From assembly GCA_031282935.1 (NCBI GenBank), contig JAITCS010000175.1, forward strand, positions 1 through 6,150: 6,150 nucleotides of DNA, written 5' to 3'. The DNA comes from Cellulomonadaceae bacterium. GTDB lineage: Bacteria > Actinomycetota > Actinomycetes > Actinomycetales > Cellulomonadaceae. The translations under genes were made by a program, and so were the position numbers. Position 1 is the first letter of the stretch; each line of letters begins with the position of its first letter. The notes under the pieces were generated by a model. That model searched no databases. It had not been told where the DNA came from and saw only the letters and a program-made list of their open reading frames with translations. Positions 5,229 through 6,150 of the stretch are shown here, piece after piece.

Positions 5229-6150
5229 TTACCTCCGCCCCAGGAGTTTGCGGGCGTCCGCCACCGTCACCACTGACCCGGTCACCAGCACCCCGGCGCC
5301 CGTGCCCATGCCGGTAGCGTCGGCAGCTTCCGCTAATTCCACCGCCTCGGCAAGCGCCTCAGGCAGATTCGGTTGCACAATCACTCTATCTTCACCAAAT
5401 ATCTCTACCGCAGTACCGTAAATGTCGGATGGATCGGCGCACCGCGCGGAAGAGTTTTTGGTTAGGATGATTTTGTCTAGTTGTGGCTCAATTTCACTCA
5501 AGAAGCCGTCAACATCTTTATCGGCCATCATACCCACAACGCCAATAAGATTGTTGAAATTGAACGCCTCACTAAGTGCTTCGCATAACGCCCTGGCGCC
5601 ATGCGGATTATGGGCAACATCTACCAAAATAGTGGGCGAATCTTTCACCAACTCTAGCCGTCCGGGTGATGAAACCGTGGCGAAACCCTCGGCAACCAAT
5701 TCGGGATCAAGCGCTTTACGGCCGCCTAACAAAGTTTCAACCGCCGCGAGCGCCAACAAAGCATTATGCGCTTGATGCTTTCCATGCAGCGGCAAGAAAA
5801 GCCCTTCATAGGTGGCTGCCGGAGTTTGCAGAGTCAGCACTTGCCCACCCACAGCGAATTGGCGATCCACAACGAAAAGTTCTTGACTCTCGCGCAGCAC
5901 GCGGGCGTTTTCGTCATTTGCTTTTTGGTCCAGAATGTCGGCAACTTCTGGTTCTTGCACACTTCGGATTACTGTGGCATTTGGTTTTATGATGCCTGAC
6001 TTGGTGGCGGCGATGTCGAATAAATTGTCACCTAACCACTGCTGATGGTCAAACCCAATGGGCGTGAATACCGCAATGTCACCATCGGCAACATTGGTGG
6101 AATCCCATTTCCCGCCCATCCCAACTTCAATTACGGCGACATCTACTGGG
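5229..6150 (-). CDS. folC: Dihydrofolate/folylpolyglutamate synthase FolC, C-terminal part
   Basis: FolC ligates L-glutamate to dihydropteroate and then to tetrahydrofolates, using ATP, in the cytoplasm. The frame is open to the window edge, so the N terminus with the ATP-binding loop is missing; about 306 residues remain, beginning PVDVAVIEVGMGGKWDSTNV. Seen in order: EVGMGG...DSTN, GFDHQQWLG, IAATKSGIIKP, the LHGKHQAHNALLALAA motif, PGRLE, VDVAHNPHGARAL (usual form DGAHNPxGA), and GVVGMMADKD. By alignment to the E. coli enzyme from memory, the magnesium-binding Glu (EVGMGG) and His (FDH) and the carbamylated Lys (TKSGI) are all kept; the residue before that Lys is Thr instead of the usual Glu. 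Its first 780 window bases are only about 51% GC, well below ftsY and ffh. An internal Met at 6119 is not the real start. Ends at TAA, 96 bases before ftsY. Confidence 0.95.
   Translation of the reverse strand, partial: PVDVAVIEVGMGGKWDSTNVADGDIAVFTPIGFDHQQWLGDNLFDIAATKSGIIKPNATVIRSVQEPEVADILDQKANDENARVLRESQELFVVDRQFAVGGQVLTLQTPAATYEGLFLPLHGKHQAHNALLALAAVETLLGGRKALDPELVAEGFATVSSPGRLELVKDSPTILVDVAHNPHGARALCEALSEAFNFNNLIGVVGMMADKDVDGFLSEIEPQLDKIILTKNSSARCADPSDIYGTAVEIFGEDRVIVQPNLPEALAEAVELAEAADATGMGTGAGVLVTGSVVTVADARKLLGRR

Overview
The window looks like chromosomal DNA from a high-GC Gram-positive bacterium (Actinomycetota). Evidence: hand-counted GC of about 60-75% in most coding lines, GTG start codons on two of the four main genes, an FtsY that begins with a transmembrane helix instead of a long acidic domain, and an Ffh tail with the actinobacterial 'SGNPAKRA' signature. 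The genus cannot be fixed from the sequence. All credible genes are on the minus strand, so the biological reading order runs from position 6150 down to 1.

Layout in that order: (1) the 3' part of folC (dihydrofolate/folylpolyglutamate synthase), cut by the window edge; (2) a 96-bp gap with a possible promoter and an inverted repeat; (3) ftsY, the SRP receptor GTPase; (4) a 159-bp gap; (5) a gene for a single-pass membrane protein with two extracytoplasmic bacterial SH3 domains; (6) a 294-bp AT-richer gap, probably the ffh leader and promoter; (7) ffh, the SRP GTPase, with a very unusual insertion of roughly 120 residues inside its G domain; (8) a 481-bp non-coding stretch (161-641) packed with REP-like palindromes, a duplicated unit of about 72 nt and a perfect hairpin; (9) the first ~53 codons of an unrecognised gene running off the left edge.

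Functionally, ftsY and ffh encode the two GTPases of co-translational membrane targeting. Ffh binds SRP RNA and signal sequences, and docks on membrane-anchored FtsY through paired NG domains. The SH3 protein between them is a plausible cell-envelope protein; a link to SRP is only positional. folC belongs to one-carbon metabolism and looks like a chance neighbour. No tRNA, rRNA, CRISPR array, transposase or SRP RNA gene was found.

The two most unusual things are the Ala/Glu/Gln-rich helical plus Pro/Ala-rich insertion in the Ffh GTPase domain, and the composite palindromic repeat array just downstream of ffh. There is no convincing new multi-gene system here.
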